NCBI RefSeq assembly: GCF_014695715.1
Contig: NZ_JACJOT010000008.1
Location: forward strand, 868,001 to 932,000
DNA length: 64,000 bases
Reading direction: 5' to 3'
From: Microcoleus sp. FACHB-68
GTDB taxonomy: Bacteria > Cyanobacteriota > Cyanobacteriia > Cyanobacteriales > Oscillatoriaceae
The translations under genes and the position numbers were made by a program. Positions within the stretch are counted from its first letter, which is position 1, and each line of letters starts with the position of its first letter. Below, in pieces: positions 43,359 through 52,472 of this stretch. The notes below the pieces were generated by a model that saw only the letters and a list, made by a program, of their open reading frames with translations, was not told the DNA's origin and searched no databases.

Positions 43359-44132
43359 ATGAAAAACCAACCCTTAGATAGTCAAGCCCTGAAAACGTTA
43401 GACAACACCCCTACAGTGCATAAGCCGGTGATTGTGGGGCTTGAAAATGTTTCCAAAATCTATGGCATGGGCAACACAGAAGTTCGCGCTCTTAACGGTG
43501 TGGATTTGACAATAGAACAGGGTGAATACTGCTCGATTATGGGGGCTTCTGGATCGGGCAAATCTTCCGCCATGAATATTATCGGCTGTCTTGACCGGCC
43601 TACATCGGGAAAATATTATCTTGATGGGTTGGATGTTGCGGAGATGGACGAATCAGAATTAGCGAAGATTCGTAATCTTAAGTTGGGGTTTGTATTTCAG
43701 CAGTTTCACCTTTTGTCGCAACTGTCAGCCTTAGAAAATGTGATGTTGCCGATGGTGTATGCCGGCGTTTCCCCTCAAGAAAGGCGAGATAGAGCAACAG
43801 AAGCACTAATTCGAGTCGGGTTAGAAAACCGGCTGAATAACAAACCTAATCAGCTATCAGGGGGGCAACAACAACGGGTGGCAATTGCGCGTTCAATTGT
43901 CAATCGTCCCGTGTTGCTACTAGCAGATGAACCCACCGGCGCTTTGGATTCCAAAACTACCCAAGAAGTGATTGATATTTTCTCCGAACTCAATGCTGCC
44001 GGCATCACAATTGTTATGGTGACGCACGAACCAGATGTCGCGCGTTGTACCCGTCGCATCGTCTGGTTCCGCGATGGCCAGATCGTACACTCCCATCTAA
44101 CCCCAGACGATTTAGGTCACGCTGCTTTCTAA
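43359..44132 (+). CDS. MacB/LolD-type ABC transporter ATP-binding protein
   Basis: 257 residues. All ABC ATPase motifs are present: Walker A GASGSGKSS, Q-loop FVFQQFHLL, signature LSGGQQQR, Walker B LLLADEPTGALD and switch His in VTHEPD. The GNTEVRALNGVDL N-terminal pattern is that of the MacB/LolD/DevA group. It drives the exporter built by the adaptor at 39766 and the permease at 41552, separated from them by the opposite-strand SH3 gene. Confidence 0.9.
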   Translation: MKNQPLDSQALKTLDNTPTVHKPVIVGLENVSKIYGMGNTEVRALNGVDLTIEQGEYCSIMGASGSGKSSAMNIIGCLDRPTSGKYYLDGLDVAEMDESELAKIRNLKLGFVFQQFHLLSQLSALENVMLPMVYAGVSPQERRDRATEALIRVGLENRLNNKPNQLSGGQQQRVAIARSIVNRPVLLLADEPTGALDSKTTQEVIDIFSELNAAGITIVMVTHEPDVARCTRRIVWFRDGQIVHSHLTPDDLGHAAF

Positions 44133-44255
44133 GGAGTATATTAAGCTGCAAGTGGATTATCATTGCTTAGTCAGATTTCGCGCTTTTGTATGGCGCTTCA
44201 AACTAGGCTAAGTGGTGCCAAAACATTGCGGCTCGCTTCTCAGGAGAGTTAAAAA

Positions 44256-47200
44256 ATGAGGCTTGTATCTCGCTGGAACCGCGCCCACATTTTATTATGT
44301 TTAGGCGCTTTTTTGTTGGCTGTGCTGATGGGTCAGCTTTTTTCGACTCAGTCGAGTTATGTTGGTGTTCCGCAACCTACAAATTCGCTGCCGGTGGCGA
44401 TTACAGAAGGTTGGCAGTACCGCTGGGGTGATTCACCATTTGATGCGGCGGGTGTGCCGGTGTGGAGTTATCAGGAACTCTCAAGTCCTGAGTGGAAATC
44501 GTTACAAATTCCCGCAAAGCTAGCGAAACCTCCGGGAGAAAAAATGGCTTGGTTTCGTGTTAAGTTGCCTGAAGGCCGGTGGCAATATCCCAGCCTTGAT
44601 TTACAAGGAGCTTCTTGGGCATTTGAAGTATATCAAGAGCAGGAACTCATTGGTAAATTTGCCGAGTTAGATGCAGCCGGGAGCCTACTCAACTTAAAAG
44701 ATAGAAGCTGGTGGATTATTCCGGTAAGACCTAATTTACAAAATCAAACTTTGCTTTTTAGAGCAAATGTAGATTTTCAGAACCTAATTGATATTAGACT
44801 TGATAAAAAAATAGTCATTGGCTCGCTTCCACAGCTAATTAAATCAGTCGTTAAAAAAGAAATTTTTAAGTTTGTTTTAGGATGCCTATTTGCTTTGATT
44901 GGATTTTTTGCGTTTTTATATTTATTGAAAGATAGCACAAAAAAAGTTTATTTAGGATTTAGTTTTTTTTCAATTTGCTTAGGAATTTATAGCATTTTAG
45001 ACAACCACACGATTAACTTAATTTTTACTATTCCCAAATATTATGAACCGATAATGCTAGCCTCCTTTTACTTAATACCTGTTGGGCTATGTTATTTTTT
45101 TGAGCAAATATTTGGCACCGGCAGTAAATCTATCATCAGGCGACTATGGCAATTGCATCTTGTTTATGCGGTTGTCGCTTTAACTTTAGTGAGCGTTAAA
45201 TCATCTTTTTTAGACGCTACAGTAAATACGGCTTTTATCCTGTTTATTGGAAGTACATTCATTATAATTGCAAGTGCAATTAAAGTAGCTTTAAAAGGAA
45301 ATATTGAAGCAAAATTGTTTACATCAGGATTTACTGTCTTTGCACTTTGCGCTCTGCCAGATATTCTTGAAAGCCTGAAAATTATTAGCTGGCCGGTAGA
45401 GACTTATTACTGGGGAATGTTAGGCTTTATTTTATTTCTGGTTGTTATTCTAGAACGCCGATTTACCGAAGCGCGAAACCAGCTAGAAATGCAGAATGCT
45501 ACATTGCAGAGAATTGCTAAGCTCAAAGATGAGTTTTTAGCAAATACATCCCACGAACTTCGCACACCCCTTAACGGCATTATTGGCATTGCTGAATCTA
45601 TGATTGATGGAGCCACCGGCTTACTGACTTCACAGCAAATTGCCAATCTTTCTTTAATTGTCTCAAGTGGCCGGCGTCTAACTCAGCTTGTTAATGATAT
45701 TCTCGATTTTTCTAGACTAAAACACAAAAATATTGAACTACAAAAAGGTGCCGTGGGGATGCGAGAGATCGCAGATGTGGTGTTGACACTTAGCCACCCC
45801 CTAATCGGTAAAAAATCTTTAGAGTTAATCAATAAAATTGACCCAGATTTGCCGCCGGTAGAGGCTGACGAAAATAGATTACAACAAATTTTACACAATT
45901 TAATCGGCAACGCCATCAAGTTTACTGAAGCCGGCACCATAGAAATTTCTGCTGTATTAGGAAGTGGAGAAGAATTTTCTGCCTCACCACCCCTCAATCC
46001 GCAATTGCCAATATTAGCGATTACCGTTTCTGACACCGGCATTGGCATTTCCCCTGACAAATGGGAGAGAATTTTTGAGTCGTTTGAACAAGCAGACGGC
46101 TCAACTGCCAGAGAATACGGCGGCACCGGCTTGGGTTTAGCCGTTACCAAACAGCTTGTCGAGTTGCACGGCGGCAAAATTTGGCTGGAATCAACGCTGG
46201 GAGAAGGTTCGCGGTTTACGTTTACCCTGCCGGTGTCATTTCAAGATAGGCAACCCACAAATATCAGCAATCCTCGTTTGAAATTATCAAAATTAGCTGT
46301 AACAAACGAAGAAGACACCTTGCCAGAACGCAACTTTGTTTCAGATTTATCCCTGAATCTAGCTCCAGAACCTAATCCTCCTCAATTTAACGCTTCTCAA
46401 GGAGACTTTAAAATTTTAATTGTGGATGATGAGCCGGTGAATCTGCAAGTGCTTGTTAACCATTTATCTCTGCAAAACTATTCTCTCACGCAAGCGACAA
46501 ATGGGATGGAAGCTTTAGCAACCATTGAAAAAGGGTTTCAACCAGACCTCGTTCTTTTAGATGTGATGATGCCGCGAATGACCGGCTATGAAGTTTGTCA
46601 AAAACTTCGCGAAAAATTTGCGGCAAATGAATTGCCGGTGGTGTTACTAACTGCATTAAATCAAGTGTCTGATTTAATGGAAGGATTTACTTCAGGAGCT
46701 AATGATTATTTAACCAAACCGATTTCAAAAAATGAATTGTTGGCCCGAATTAAAATCCACATTCAACTATCAAAAATAACCCTGGCTTACGGGCGTTTTG
46801 TGCCTCATGAGTTTCTGCGTTTTTTAGGACATGAGAGCATTATTGATGTTAAATTAGGCGACCAAGTCCTTAAAGAAATGACAATTTTGTTTTCTGACAT
46901 CCGCTCGTTTACAGCTATGTCGGAGCGCATGACACCCAAACAGAACTTTGATTTTATTAATGACTACTTGAAACGAGTTGGCCCTGTGATTCGGAATCAC
47001 AAGGGTTTTATCGATAAATATATTGGTGATGCGATGATGGCACTGTTTCCGGAAACCGCAGAAGACGCGGTGCAAGCAGCAATCGCAATACAACAGCAAG
47101 TCTCACTTTATAACGCTCACCGGCAGGAAAATGGCGACCCTCCGATTGCGATTGGTATTGGTTTGCACACCGGCAGTTTAATGTTAGGGACTGTTGGAGA

Positions 47201-47648
47201 AGAACAGCGCATGGAAACAACGGTAATTGCCGATGCGGTGAATCTGACGTCTCGCTTGGAAGGGCTAACAAAACTTTATGGCTCAGGGATTGTGATCAGC
47301 GAACAAACGCTTAATTGTCTCAACGAGCCGGCAAACTATTGCTATCGATTTTTGGGTAAAGTTAAAGTCAAAGGTAAGCAAGAAGCCGTCGGAGTCTTTG
47401 AAATTTACGACGCAGAGCCAGCCCAACAAAAAGCTTTAAAACTGCAAACCCAAACTGATTTTGAACAAGCGATTAATCTTTATGAAAATCAAAGATTTGC
47501 TGAAGCCTGCCAAGTTTTTGAGCAAATTTTGCAGGTAAATAATCAAGATAAAGCGGCTGCTTTTTATGTGAAACGCGCTCAAGAGCTGCAAATATCTGGG
47601 AAAGCGGGAAGTTGGAGGGGGATTGAAACACTCGAGGAAAAATTATAA
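44256..47648 (+). CDS. 7TM hybrid histidine kinase, receiver and class III adenylate/guanylate cyclase (CyaC-like)
   Basis: 1130 residues. An N-terminal membrane segment is followed by an extracytoplasmic beta-rich sensor domain (about 35-200), then a seven-helix 7TMR-DISM unit (about 205-400). The histidine kinase follows, with the phosphorylated His in SHELRTPLNG near residue 434 and ATP-binding boxes N, G1 and G2 (NLIGNAIKFT, SDTGIGI, GGTGLGLAVTK). A receiver (about 718-835) has its acceptor Asp in LVLLDVMMP. The cyclase (about 870-1045) has metal-binding Asp residues in FSDIRSFT and YIGDAMMALF. A short TPR-like tail ends it. The receiver sits between kinase and cyclase, so phosphorylation probably controls cyclic nucleotide synthesis, as for CyaC in Anabaena and Spirulina. 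Start at ATG 44256 with GGAGAG upstream. Confidence 0.9.
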   Translation: MRLVSRWNRAHILLCLGAFLLAVLMGQLFSTQSSYVGVPQPTNSLPVAITEGWQYRWGDSPFDAAGVPVWSYQELSSPEWKSLQIPAKLAKPPGEKMAWFRVKLPEGRWQYPSLDLQGASWAFEVYQEQELIGKFAELDAAGSLLNLKDRSWWIIPVRPNLQNQTLLFRANVDFQNLIDIRLDKKIVIGSLPQLIKSVVKKEIFKFVLGCLFALIGFFAFLYLLKDSTKKVYLGFSFFSICLGIYSILDNHTINLIFTIPKYYEPIMLASFYLIPVGLCYFFEQIFGTGSKSIIRRLWQLHLVYAVVALTLVSVKSSFLDATVNTAFILFIGSTFIIIASAIKVALKGNIEAKLFTSGFTVFALCALPDILESLKIISWPVETYYWGMLGFILFLVVILERRFTEARNQLEMQNATLQRIAKLKDEFLANTSHELRTPLNGIIGIAESMIDGATGLLTSQQIANLSLIVSSGRRLTQLVNDILDFSRLKHKNIELQKGAVGMREIADVVLTLSHPLIGKKSLELINKIDPDLPPVEADENRLQQILHNLIGNAIKFTEAGTIEISAVLGSGEEFSASPPLNPQLPILAITVSDTGIGISPDKWERIFESFEQADGSTAREYGGTGLGLAVTKQLVELHGGKIWLESTLGEGSRFTFTLPVSFQDRQPTNISNPRLKLSKLAVTNEEDTLPERNFVSDLSLNLAPEPNPPQFNASQGDFKILIVDDEPVNLQVLVNHLSLQNYSLTQATNGMEALATIEKGFQPDLVLLDVMMPRMTGYEVCQKLREKFAANELPVVLLTALNQVSDLMEGFTSGANDYLTKPISKNELLARIKIHIQLSKITLAYGRFVPHEFLRFLGHESIIDVKLGDQVLKEMTILFSDIRSFTAMSERMTPKQNFDFINDYLKRVGPVIRNHKGFIDKYIGDAMMALFPETAEDAVQAAIAIQQQVSLYNAHRQENGDPPIAIGIGLHTGSLMLGTVGEEQRMETTVIADAVNLTSRLEGLTKLYGSGIVISEQTLNCLNEPANYCYRFLGKVKVKGKQEAVGVFEIYDAEPAQQKALKLQTQTDFEQAINLYENQRFAEACQVFEQILQVNNQDKAAAFYVKRAQELQISGKAGSWRGIETLEEKL

Positions 47649-47667
47649 AGAGATTAGTAAATTAACA

Positions 47668-47729
47668 GCCCCTACATTCTGCTGTTATTTAACTGAAGCA
47701 GAATCGCAAAAATTCCTAGCTGTAGGGGC
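47668..47729. terminator. Compound hairpin between convergent genes
   Basis: Outer arms GCCCCTACA (47668-47676) and TGTAGGGGC (47721-47729), inner arms ATTCTGCT (47676-47683) and AGCAGAAT (47697-47704). It lies between the kinase/cyclase stop at 47648 and the end of the minus-strand HEAT gene, so it may stop transcription from both sides. Alternatively it is a small mobile repeat; the CCCCTACA box is shared with other gaps in this window. Confidence 0.5.
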
Positions 47730-47796
47730 CGGTTTTGCTAATTGTCCCAATCTCCTAACAAATAATGACTGCTGCGATGCTACACCGGCAGCTCAT

Positions 47797-48462
47797 TTAA
47801 GCAGAGGTCAAGCCGGTTTTAGCTTCTTGGGCCACCTGTTCCACGTCATCGTTGGCAAGACTTTCTAAGGTCGAGCGCGTGTCCGATCCGCCAAAACGTG
47901 TCAGTGCTTGTGCCACTCTGTAGCGGATCTGCCAGTCATCATGGGTGGCAAAAGGAGTCAGCAACGGGATCGCCCGCTGATCTCCGAGTTCCCCAAAAGA
48001 ACTAATCGCAGCCATTGTCAGGAGGTCTTCGCCGGCATTCAAAGCATTTTCTAATAAATCGAATGAGCGCTCGTCTCCCAGTTCTCCTAAAGCAGCAACA
48101 ATGCTGAACTTAACAATCCACTCTGGCGTTGTTTGATACAGTTGCTGTAAGTCTTCAAAGGCTTCTTTTAACTGTAGCCCTCCCAAAGAATCTGCCGCTG
48201 CTGCTTGCACATCGGGTTCAGGATCGTGGATTAGGCGATCACGCAGCACATTTAACGCCGTTTGTAAATCCTGCCGGCCTAATGATGCCATTTGGCTTGC
48301 CGCTGCGTAGCGAACGCGGGCGTTGCTGTCTTGAATAGCCGTTTGGGCTAGTTCAAATGCAATGGCCGGTTCGAGCTGGCGCAGTTGGTTAACGGAACGA
48401 AGGCGCTCGCCCAAATCTTCTGAATTTAGTTGCTGCCTAACAGACTCAGGAGTAATACTCAT
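47797..48462 (-). CDS. HEAT-repeat protein, NblB-like (phycobilisome degradation)
   Basis: 221 residues of five or six HEAT repeats, for example RVRYAAASQMASLG, PDVQAAAADSLGGL and KFSIVAALGELGD. The N-terminus MSITPESVRQQLNSEDLGERL and the whole length match cyanobacterial NblB. NblB is related to CpcE/F-type bilin lyases and is needed for phycobilisome breakdown under nutrient starvation in Synechococcus. Function here is by family only; a generic lyase-like HEAT protein is the alternative. It is convergent with the cyclase gene and upstream of no other gene in operon distance. Confidence 0.7.
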   Translation of the reverse strand: MSITPESVRQQLNSEDLGERLRSVNQLRQLEPAIAFELAQTAIQDSNARVRYAAASQMASLGRQDLQTALNVLRDRLIHDPEPDVQAAAADSLGGLQLKEAFEDLQQLYQTTPEWIVKFSIVAALGELGDERSFDLLENALNAGEDLLTMAAISSFGELGDQRAIPLLTPFATHDDWQIRYRVAQALTRFGGSDTRSTLESLANDDVEQVAQEAKTGLTSA

Positions 48463-48569
48463 TCTCTTGCTTTTGCGAACTTACGAACTGACCGAGGGCT
48501 AGTGGCTAATTGTTCAACGATGATTAACGATTAGCGCCAAACTTTCGAGCGAAAATAAAAAACTTTTGA

Positions 48570-49034
48570 TTAATCTTGACTGGCTGCCATCTCTCGCACA
48601 ATATCCCCACGAGTCAGGATACCAATCAGGTGGCCGTTAGCATCCAGCACCGGCAAGCGGTGAATCTTGCGATCATGGATCTGCCGTGCTGCATCTGTCA
48701 GGGATTTATCGGGTGTGATGGTGATCGGATTTTGGCTCATCACTTCCCCCACCGTCTGCCCTAAGGCTTTGTGCAAGTCTCGTTCGTGGGTTGCTGGATT
48801 TTTTAAGTAAATCACACTATCAAGCAGCATGATATAAGCCGGAGGCGTCGTTCCAGTTGCCCGCACCATCAAGTCAGTTTCAGAAAGGATACCAACCAAC
48901 TTGCCGGTCTCATCCACCACGGGAAGACCACTAATGCGTCGTTCAGCCAGAATCTCAATCGCTTCCTGTAAGGGGGTTTCAGGCCGGACAATGATTAAAT
49001 CCCGGCTCATCACATCGGCAACGGTCTTAGGCAT
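48570..49034 (-). CDS. CBS domain pair protein
   Basis: 154 residues, essentially two CBS domains: VADVMSRDLIIVRPETPL through GLPVVDETGKLVGILSETDL, and VGEVMSQNPITITPDKSL through LPVLDANGHLIGILTRGDI. Such stand-alone pairs bind adenine nucleotides or other ligands and regulate partner proteins; in plants and cyanobacteria, CBSX-type proteins act on thioredoxins. The loop between the domains is longer than usual (TGTTPPAYIMLLDSVIYL). No target can be named from context. Confidence 0.88.
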   Translation of the reverse strand: MPKTVADVMSRDLIIVRPETPLQEAIEILAERRISGLPVVDETGKLVGILSETDLMVRATGTTPPAYIMLLDSVIYLKNPATHERDLHKALGQTVGEVMSQNPITITPDKSLTDAARQIHDRKIHRLPVLDANGHLIGILTRGDIVREMAASQD

Positions 49035-49174
49035 GGTGGGTTAAATCTGCTACAAAGATCCACTCATCTCCTATCATAGCTCTGCCAGGACACTCAGCCT
49101 TTGATCGACAAAGACTCCTCACGCCTAAGGTTAAGATCGGAAGCATCAGGCGATTTACATGGCAACCCGAATCA

Positions 49175-49504
49175 ATGGCAGAAGCAGAAACTGAGTGTGA
49201 CCAACCGCACCCGCAACCCAAATATCTTTGCGTTATGGTTTGCCAGCATCTATCTTGCCAGCGAAACGGCTCAGCAGAGGTGCTACAAGCGTTCCGAGAG
49301 CATAAAGTTGCGGGCGTCACGATTAACCCTAGCGGCTGTCTGGGACAGTGCAGCTCTGGCCCTACTGTCCGGGTGACGCCAGAAGAGACTTGGTATTGCC
49401 GCGTGACACCGGATGATGTGCCGGTGATTGTTGAGAAGCATCTAATCGGGGGAGAGCCGGTGGAAGCCAAACTGCACCCTAGGATTCATTTGCGATTTTA
49501 TTAA
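49175..49504 (+). CDS. Thioredoxin-like [2Fe-2S] ferredoxin
   Basis: 109 residues with a 2Fe-2S thioredoxin-fold pattern: CVMVCQHLSCQRNG near the N-terminus and SGCLGQCSSGPTVRV later, giving the four cluster Cys (two per segment). The conserved tail HLIGGEPVEAKLHPRIH completes the domain. This family is close to the ferredoxin-like subunit of bidirectional hydrogenases and to free 2Fe-2S proteins in cyanobacteria. Electron partners are unknown. The gene diverges from the CBS gene, with about 140 bases between the starts. Confidence 0.85.
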   Translation: MAEAETECDQPHPQPKYLCVMVCQHLSCQRNGSAEVLQAFREHKVAGVTINPSGCLGQCSSGPTVRVTPEETWYCRVTPDDVPVIVEKHLIGGEPVEAKLHPRIHLRFY

Positions 49505-49680
49505 TATGGGGCATGGGGCATGGGGCATGGGGCATTGGGCATGGGGCACTGGGCATTGGGCAAGGCTGCGCCAACCTAAAGGTATGGGCATTGGGCATGG
49601 GGCACTGGGCACTGGGCAAGGCTTCGCTAACCTAAAGGTATGGGCAAGGCTGCGCCAACCTAAAGGTAAGGGCATGAGGC
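49505..49680. repeat. GGGCATGGGG / CTAAAGGTA dispersed repeat tract
   Basis: Tandem GGGCATGGGGCATGGGGCAT units followed by three copies of a module reading AAGGC(T/C)(T/G)CG and CCAACCTAAAGGTA. The same module occurs once at about 2988-3012. The tract fills the space after the ferredoxin stop codon. Open frames across it on either strand are repeat-encoded and not genes. Confidence 0.8.
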
Positions 49681-49791
49681 TAGAGACATGATTAGGAGCT
49701 CAGTAAACAGTTGTCTTCTTTATTTTCCTTTCAGTAATCGCACTTGTAAGAGACAATAGCTTGCCGTGTTTTTGGGTAAATAGGAGCGCCC

Positions 49792-50715
49792 CTACTCCTT
49801 CTCGCTCGCTTCTGGCTTCGGGATTTCCATAGATAACAGCGCCCAAGAACGGATCAGATTATTCACCTGTTCTGGGATTTCGTCGTGGGGACAGTGACCG
49901 GCACGGAGGAAATATTCGGTTAACTGGGGATAGTATTGGCGAAACTTGATGCTTCGTTCTCTTGAGTTCATCCAAGGATCGGCTTCTCCCCACAGCATCA
50001 ACAGGGGACAATTTAGCCGGCTCAACAGAAGGTCAACTTTTTCACCTTGAGGGGATCTGAAGACGGAGGCAAACACTTTTGCCGCACCGGCATCACAAGA
50101 AGGCCGGTAAATATCTTCTACCAGCTGGTCTGTTACCGCACTTTTGTCTAGATAAACTTTCTCTAGCGTTTTGCGAATGATTGAGCGCTGGCGGGTGTAT
50201 TGAAACAGCAGGAAACTCGCCCAATCTTGCAAAAACAGCCACTTCATGCCTTCTTTTAAGGTGTCTCGCATTGGGTCAGGTTGGCGCACCGGCTCGTTAG
50301 AGGTAAAAGGGCCGGCACTGTTAATTAACACCAAACCTAAAGCAGACTCTGGTCGCTGGGCTGCAACGCACAGCGAAGCATAGCCACCGAGGGAGTTACC
50401 GACCAATATTGCCGGCTCACCGATGACTTCGGTAATAAATTCATGCAGTTGATCTCGCCAGATATCGCCGCTGTAGAGTTGATCTGGTTTGGCAGAACGC
50501 CCAAACCCTAAAAGGTCAATTGCCCAAACGTCAAAGTCGGCAGATAAATCGGCAACATTTTTGCGCCAGTGGTCTGTAGATGCCCCAAAGCCATGAATTA
50601 ACAGCAGTGGCGGACGTTGTGGCTGCTGGCTGCCGGCGTGCAGGTAGTAAATAGATTGCCCCCGCCATTTCCAGTAGGCACCAGGAATTGTAGGTGTTGT
50701 AAGAGTTGCTTCCAC
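49792..50715 (-). CDS. Alpha/beta hydrolase
   Basis: 307 residues. The fold is recognisable from the oxyanion region LLLIHGFGASTDHW, nucleophile elbow GNSLGG (catalytic Ser), the acid in LWGEADPW and catalytic His in AGHCPHDEIPEQ. It belongs to the broad group that in cyanobacteria and plants includes chlorophyll dephytylase and pheophytinase-like esterases. That closer assignment is inference from the IPGAYWKWRGQSIYYLHAGS start and LLGFGRSAKP segment. Start GTG at 50715. Confidence 0.8.
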   Translation of the reverse strand: MEATLTTPTIPGAYWKWRGQSIYYLHAGSQQPQRPPLLLIHGFGASTDHWRKNVADLSADFDVWAIDLLGFGRSAKPDQLYSGDIWRDQLHEFITEVIGEPAILVGNSLGGYASLCVAAQRPESALGLVLINSAGPFTSNEPVRQPDPMRDTLKEGMKWLFLQDWASFLLFQYTRQRSIIRKTLEKVYLDKSAVTDQLVEDIYRPSCDAGAAKVFASVFRSPQGEKVDLLLSRLNCPLLMLWGEADPWMNSRERSIKFRQYYPQLTEYFLRAGHCPHDEIPEQVNNLIRSWALLSMEIPKPEASEKE

Positions 50716-51237
50716 GCGAGATAAATTAATAAGTTTTATTAACTATTATAAAGCTTTGTTTCGGATTCAGCTTGGAGCTATCGTTTCTCTGGAATTTGAC
50801 TGCCGGTTTTGGCCAGTTAGAGAGACTTGTGAGCAATCAGATGTGCCGGCAGTACAATAGCCGGTACGCAATAGCGATAAGGCATAATGCCCTTACTTCA
50901 CTTTTCGACTTAGGATCTGCCAATATATTGTATTGATGAGCCAGCCGGCTCACCAGACTTTCCCCAAGATGCCCCCGAAGAACCCAATGACAAAACGCAA
51001 AATCAGATCGATCAATCGCTATATTATAATTTCCTGGTCTCTCAGAAAGCCGTAATTTGAAAAGGACAGGGTGCCGAAGGCGTGAAAGCTCTATTAACAA
51101 ATAAGTTCCTTTGGTTTTTGCGGGCAGCGCCAACCTGCAAGCGCGGATTGCGTCAGATTCCCTTGGAAGCAACCCCCACAACTGGGCGACAACCGGCGCA
51201 TCTTCCAGGCTAAAGTTTATAGATTTTGAAGGTGGAA
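50716..51237. other. Intergenic region between hydrolase and membrane protein genes
   Basis: About 520 bases. A minus-strand open frame of 151 codons crosses most of it and runs into the next gene, but it has no family resemblance or ribosome-binding site. Promoters of the two divergent genes must lie here. Confidence 0.35.
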
Positions 51238-52422
51238 ATGATGACGCAGCAGAACATTTTAACTCTCGCCAAGCAAGGCAACCCGCAAGCAATCAAAGTC
51301 TTAATCAACCAATCCCTCCAACCTAAAGGAATTACCGTTAAAGTTGGGATTAAGAATAATTGTTTAATGGTGTTTGCCGAATCAAATAATCCCCCGGATC
51401 AATCAATGGTGGTGAATTTTATCCGCAAGGGGATGATGAATTTAAAACCCGAATCAGTGCAGCGGGTGGTGGTACAGGGACACACTGCCGGCAACACAGC
51501 CCCAGCTTGGCGAGAAAAATTTGATTTGAATGCCGGTTCAGCAGCCACACTCGTTCAGCTTCCGACAGCCCAACCCCCCGCCAGCAAAAGTCCTGCCGCA
51601 AAAAAAGCGCCCACCAAAAACGCGAAACGTCCGCAGCCTAGTTCCGATCAAACCGAGCCGGTAACCCAGGTTTTAACCCCCCCTAAACCGCTTCATCCGG
51701 TTCTTGCTTTCATTAAAAGTTTCGTTTTTATTATTTTGTATTTTTTGTGTATTTTGGGTTTAGCTGCTTTAGCTTTTGGTGTAAAACTAGCGGCAATTTT
51801 AGTAGCTGAACGTTTAATTTATGAAATTCAAATTGTTGGCGATGTGTTGCGGGGCATTCAAATTATTGAAATTTTAAATATTTTAGTTTTTGCAATTTTG
51901 GGAATGGGGTTTGGCGTTGCAACCATCCTATTGCCGCGAAAAGTTGGCGTGCCGATCAGCAGTCTTTTGATTATTGCTTTACTTCCCGTTATTTTTTGCA
52001 CAACGGATATCGTCAAGTATTCCAACTGGGTGAATGAAATAGCAGAGCGAGATAATCTAGAATACGTGAAAGCCGAACAGCTCACTAACTCATTTTTAAA
52101 AAGTAGAGTGGGGCAGCAAGGTTTTTTAGGATTTTATATTCATACTGCCGAATTTCCAGTTCTTCCCACAAAAAAAGCGGAGATGGAATCGGTTGGCGCT
52201 CATAAACAGAAAGTTACATCAAGATTCGCCACTATCACTAAAATAGATTCCAAAAAAATAGCAGCTTTGTTTTCAATTTCTGGGTGGGGAATCCGAGCTT
52301 TCTACTTTTTAGTTGCCATCATGACAACCATCATTCATTTTCGTGAAGGTTTGAGCGCTGTTAAGATTTTATCTAAACCTAGCTTTGAAAATGAGCCGTA
52401 TATCAACACGCAAGAAGCATAA
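51238..52422 (+). CDS. Membrane protein with cyanobacterial N-terminal soluble domain
   Basis: About 394 residues from ATG 51238; ATG 51241 is equally possible, and TTG 51226 is in frame. The N-terminal 95 residues (LAKQGNPQAIKVLINQSLQPKGITVKV through NAGSAATL, quoted in part) form a soluble domain often repeated in cyanobacterial proteins of unknown function. A Pro/Lys-rich linker follows, then about four membrane helices (FVFIILYFLCILGLAALAFG, ILVFAILGMGFGVATIL, SSLLIIALLPVIFCT and a C-terminal AFYFLVAIMTTIIHF) around a cytoplasmic or luminal loop. Function unknown. Confidence 0.65.
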   Translation: MMTQQNILTLAKQGNPQAIKVLINQSLQPKGITVKVGIKNNCLMVFAESNNPPDQSMVVNFIRKGMMNLKPESVQRVVVQGHTAGNTAPAWREKFDLNAGSAATLVQLPTAQPPASKSPAAKKAPTKNAKRPQPSSDQTEPVTQVLTPPKPLHPVLAFIKSFVFIILYFLCILGLAALAFGVKLAAILVAERLIYEIQIVGDVLRGIQIIEILNILVFAILGMGFGVATILLPRKVGVPISSLLIIALLPVIFCTTDIVKYSNWVNEIAERDNLEYVKAEQLTNSFLKSRVGQQGFLGFYIHTAEFPVLPTKKAEMESVGAHKQKVTSRFATITKIDSKKIAALFSISGWGIRAFYFLVAIMTTIIHFREGLSAVKILSKPSFENEPYINTQEA

Positions 52423-52457
52423 AAGGTAAAAGTTCAGAAGATTTTCTTTTACCTTTT
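52421..52457. terminator. Bidirectional intrinsic terminator
   Basis: Arms AAAAGGTAAAAG (52421-52432) and CTTTTACCTTTT (52446-52457) pair perfectly over 12 bases. The A-run and T-run make it work in both directions, serving the convergent membrane protein and prs genes. Confidence 0.85.
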
Positions 52458-52472
52458 ACTGCTTATTGCCGG

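Noticed and set aside
49124-49132. ACTCCTCAC motif resembling the core of the Yfr1 small RNA
   Set aside because: The full ACTCCTCACAC core is not present, and no flanking hairpins or terminator were seen.
50837-51292. Minus-strand frame of 151 codons
   Set aside because: It overlaps the start of a well-supported membrane protein gene and has no family resemblance.
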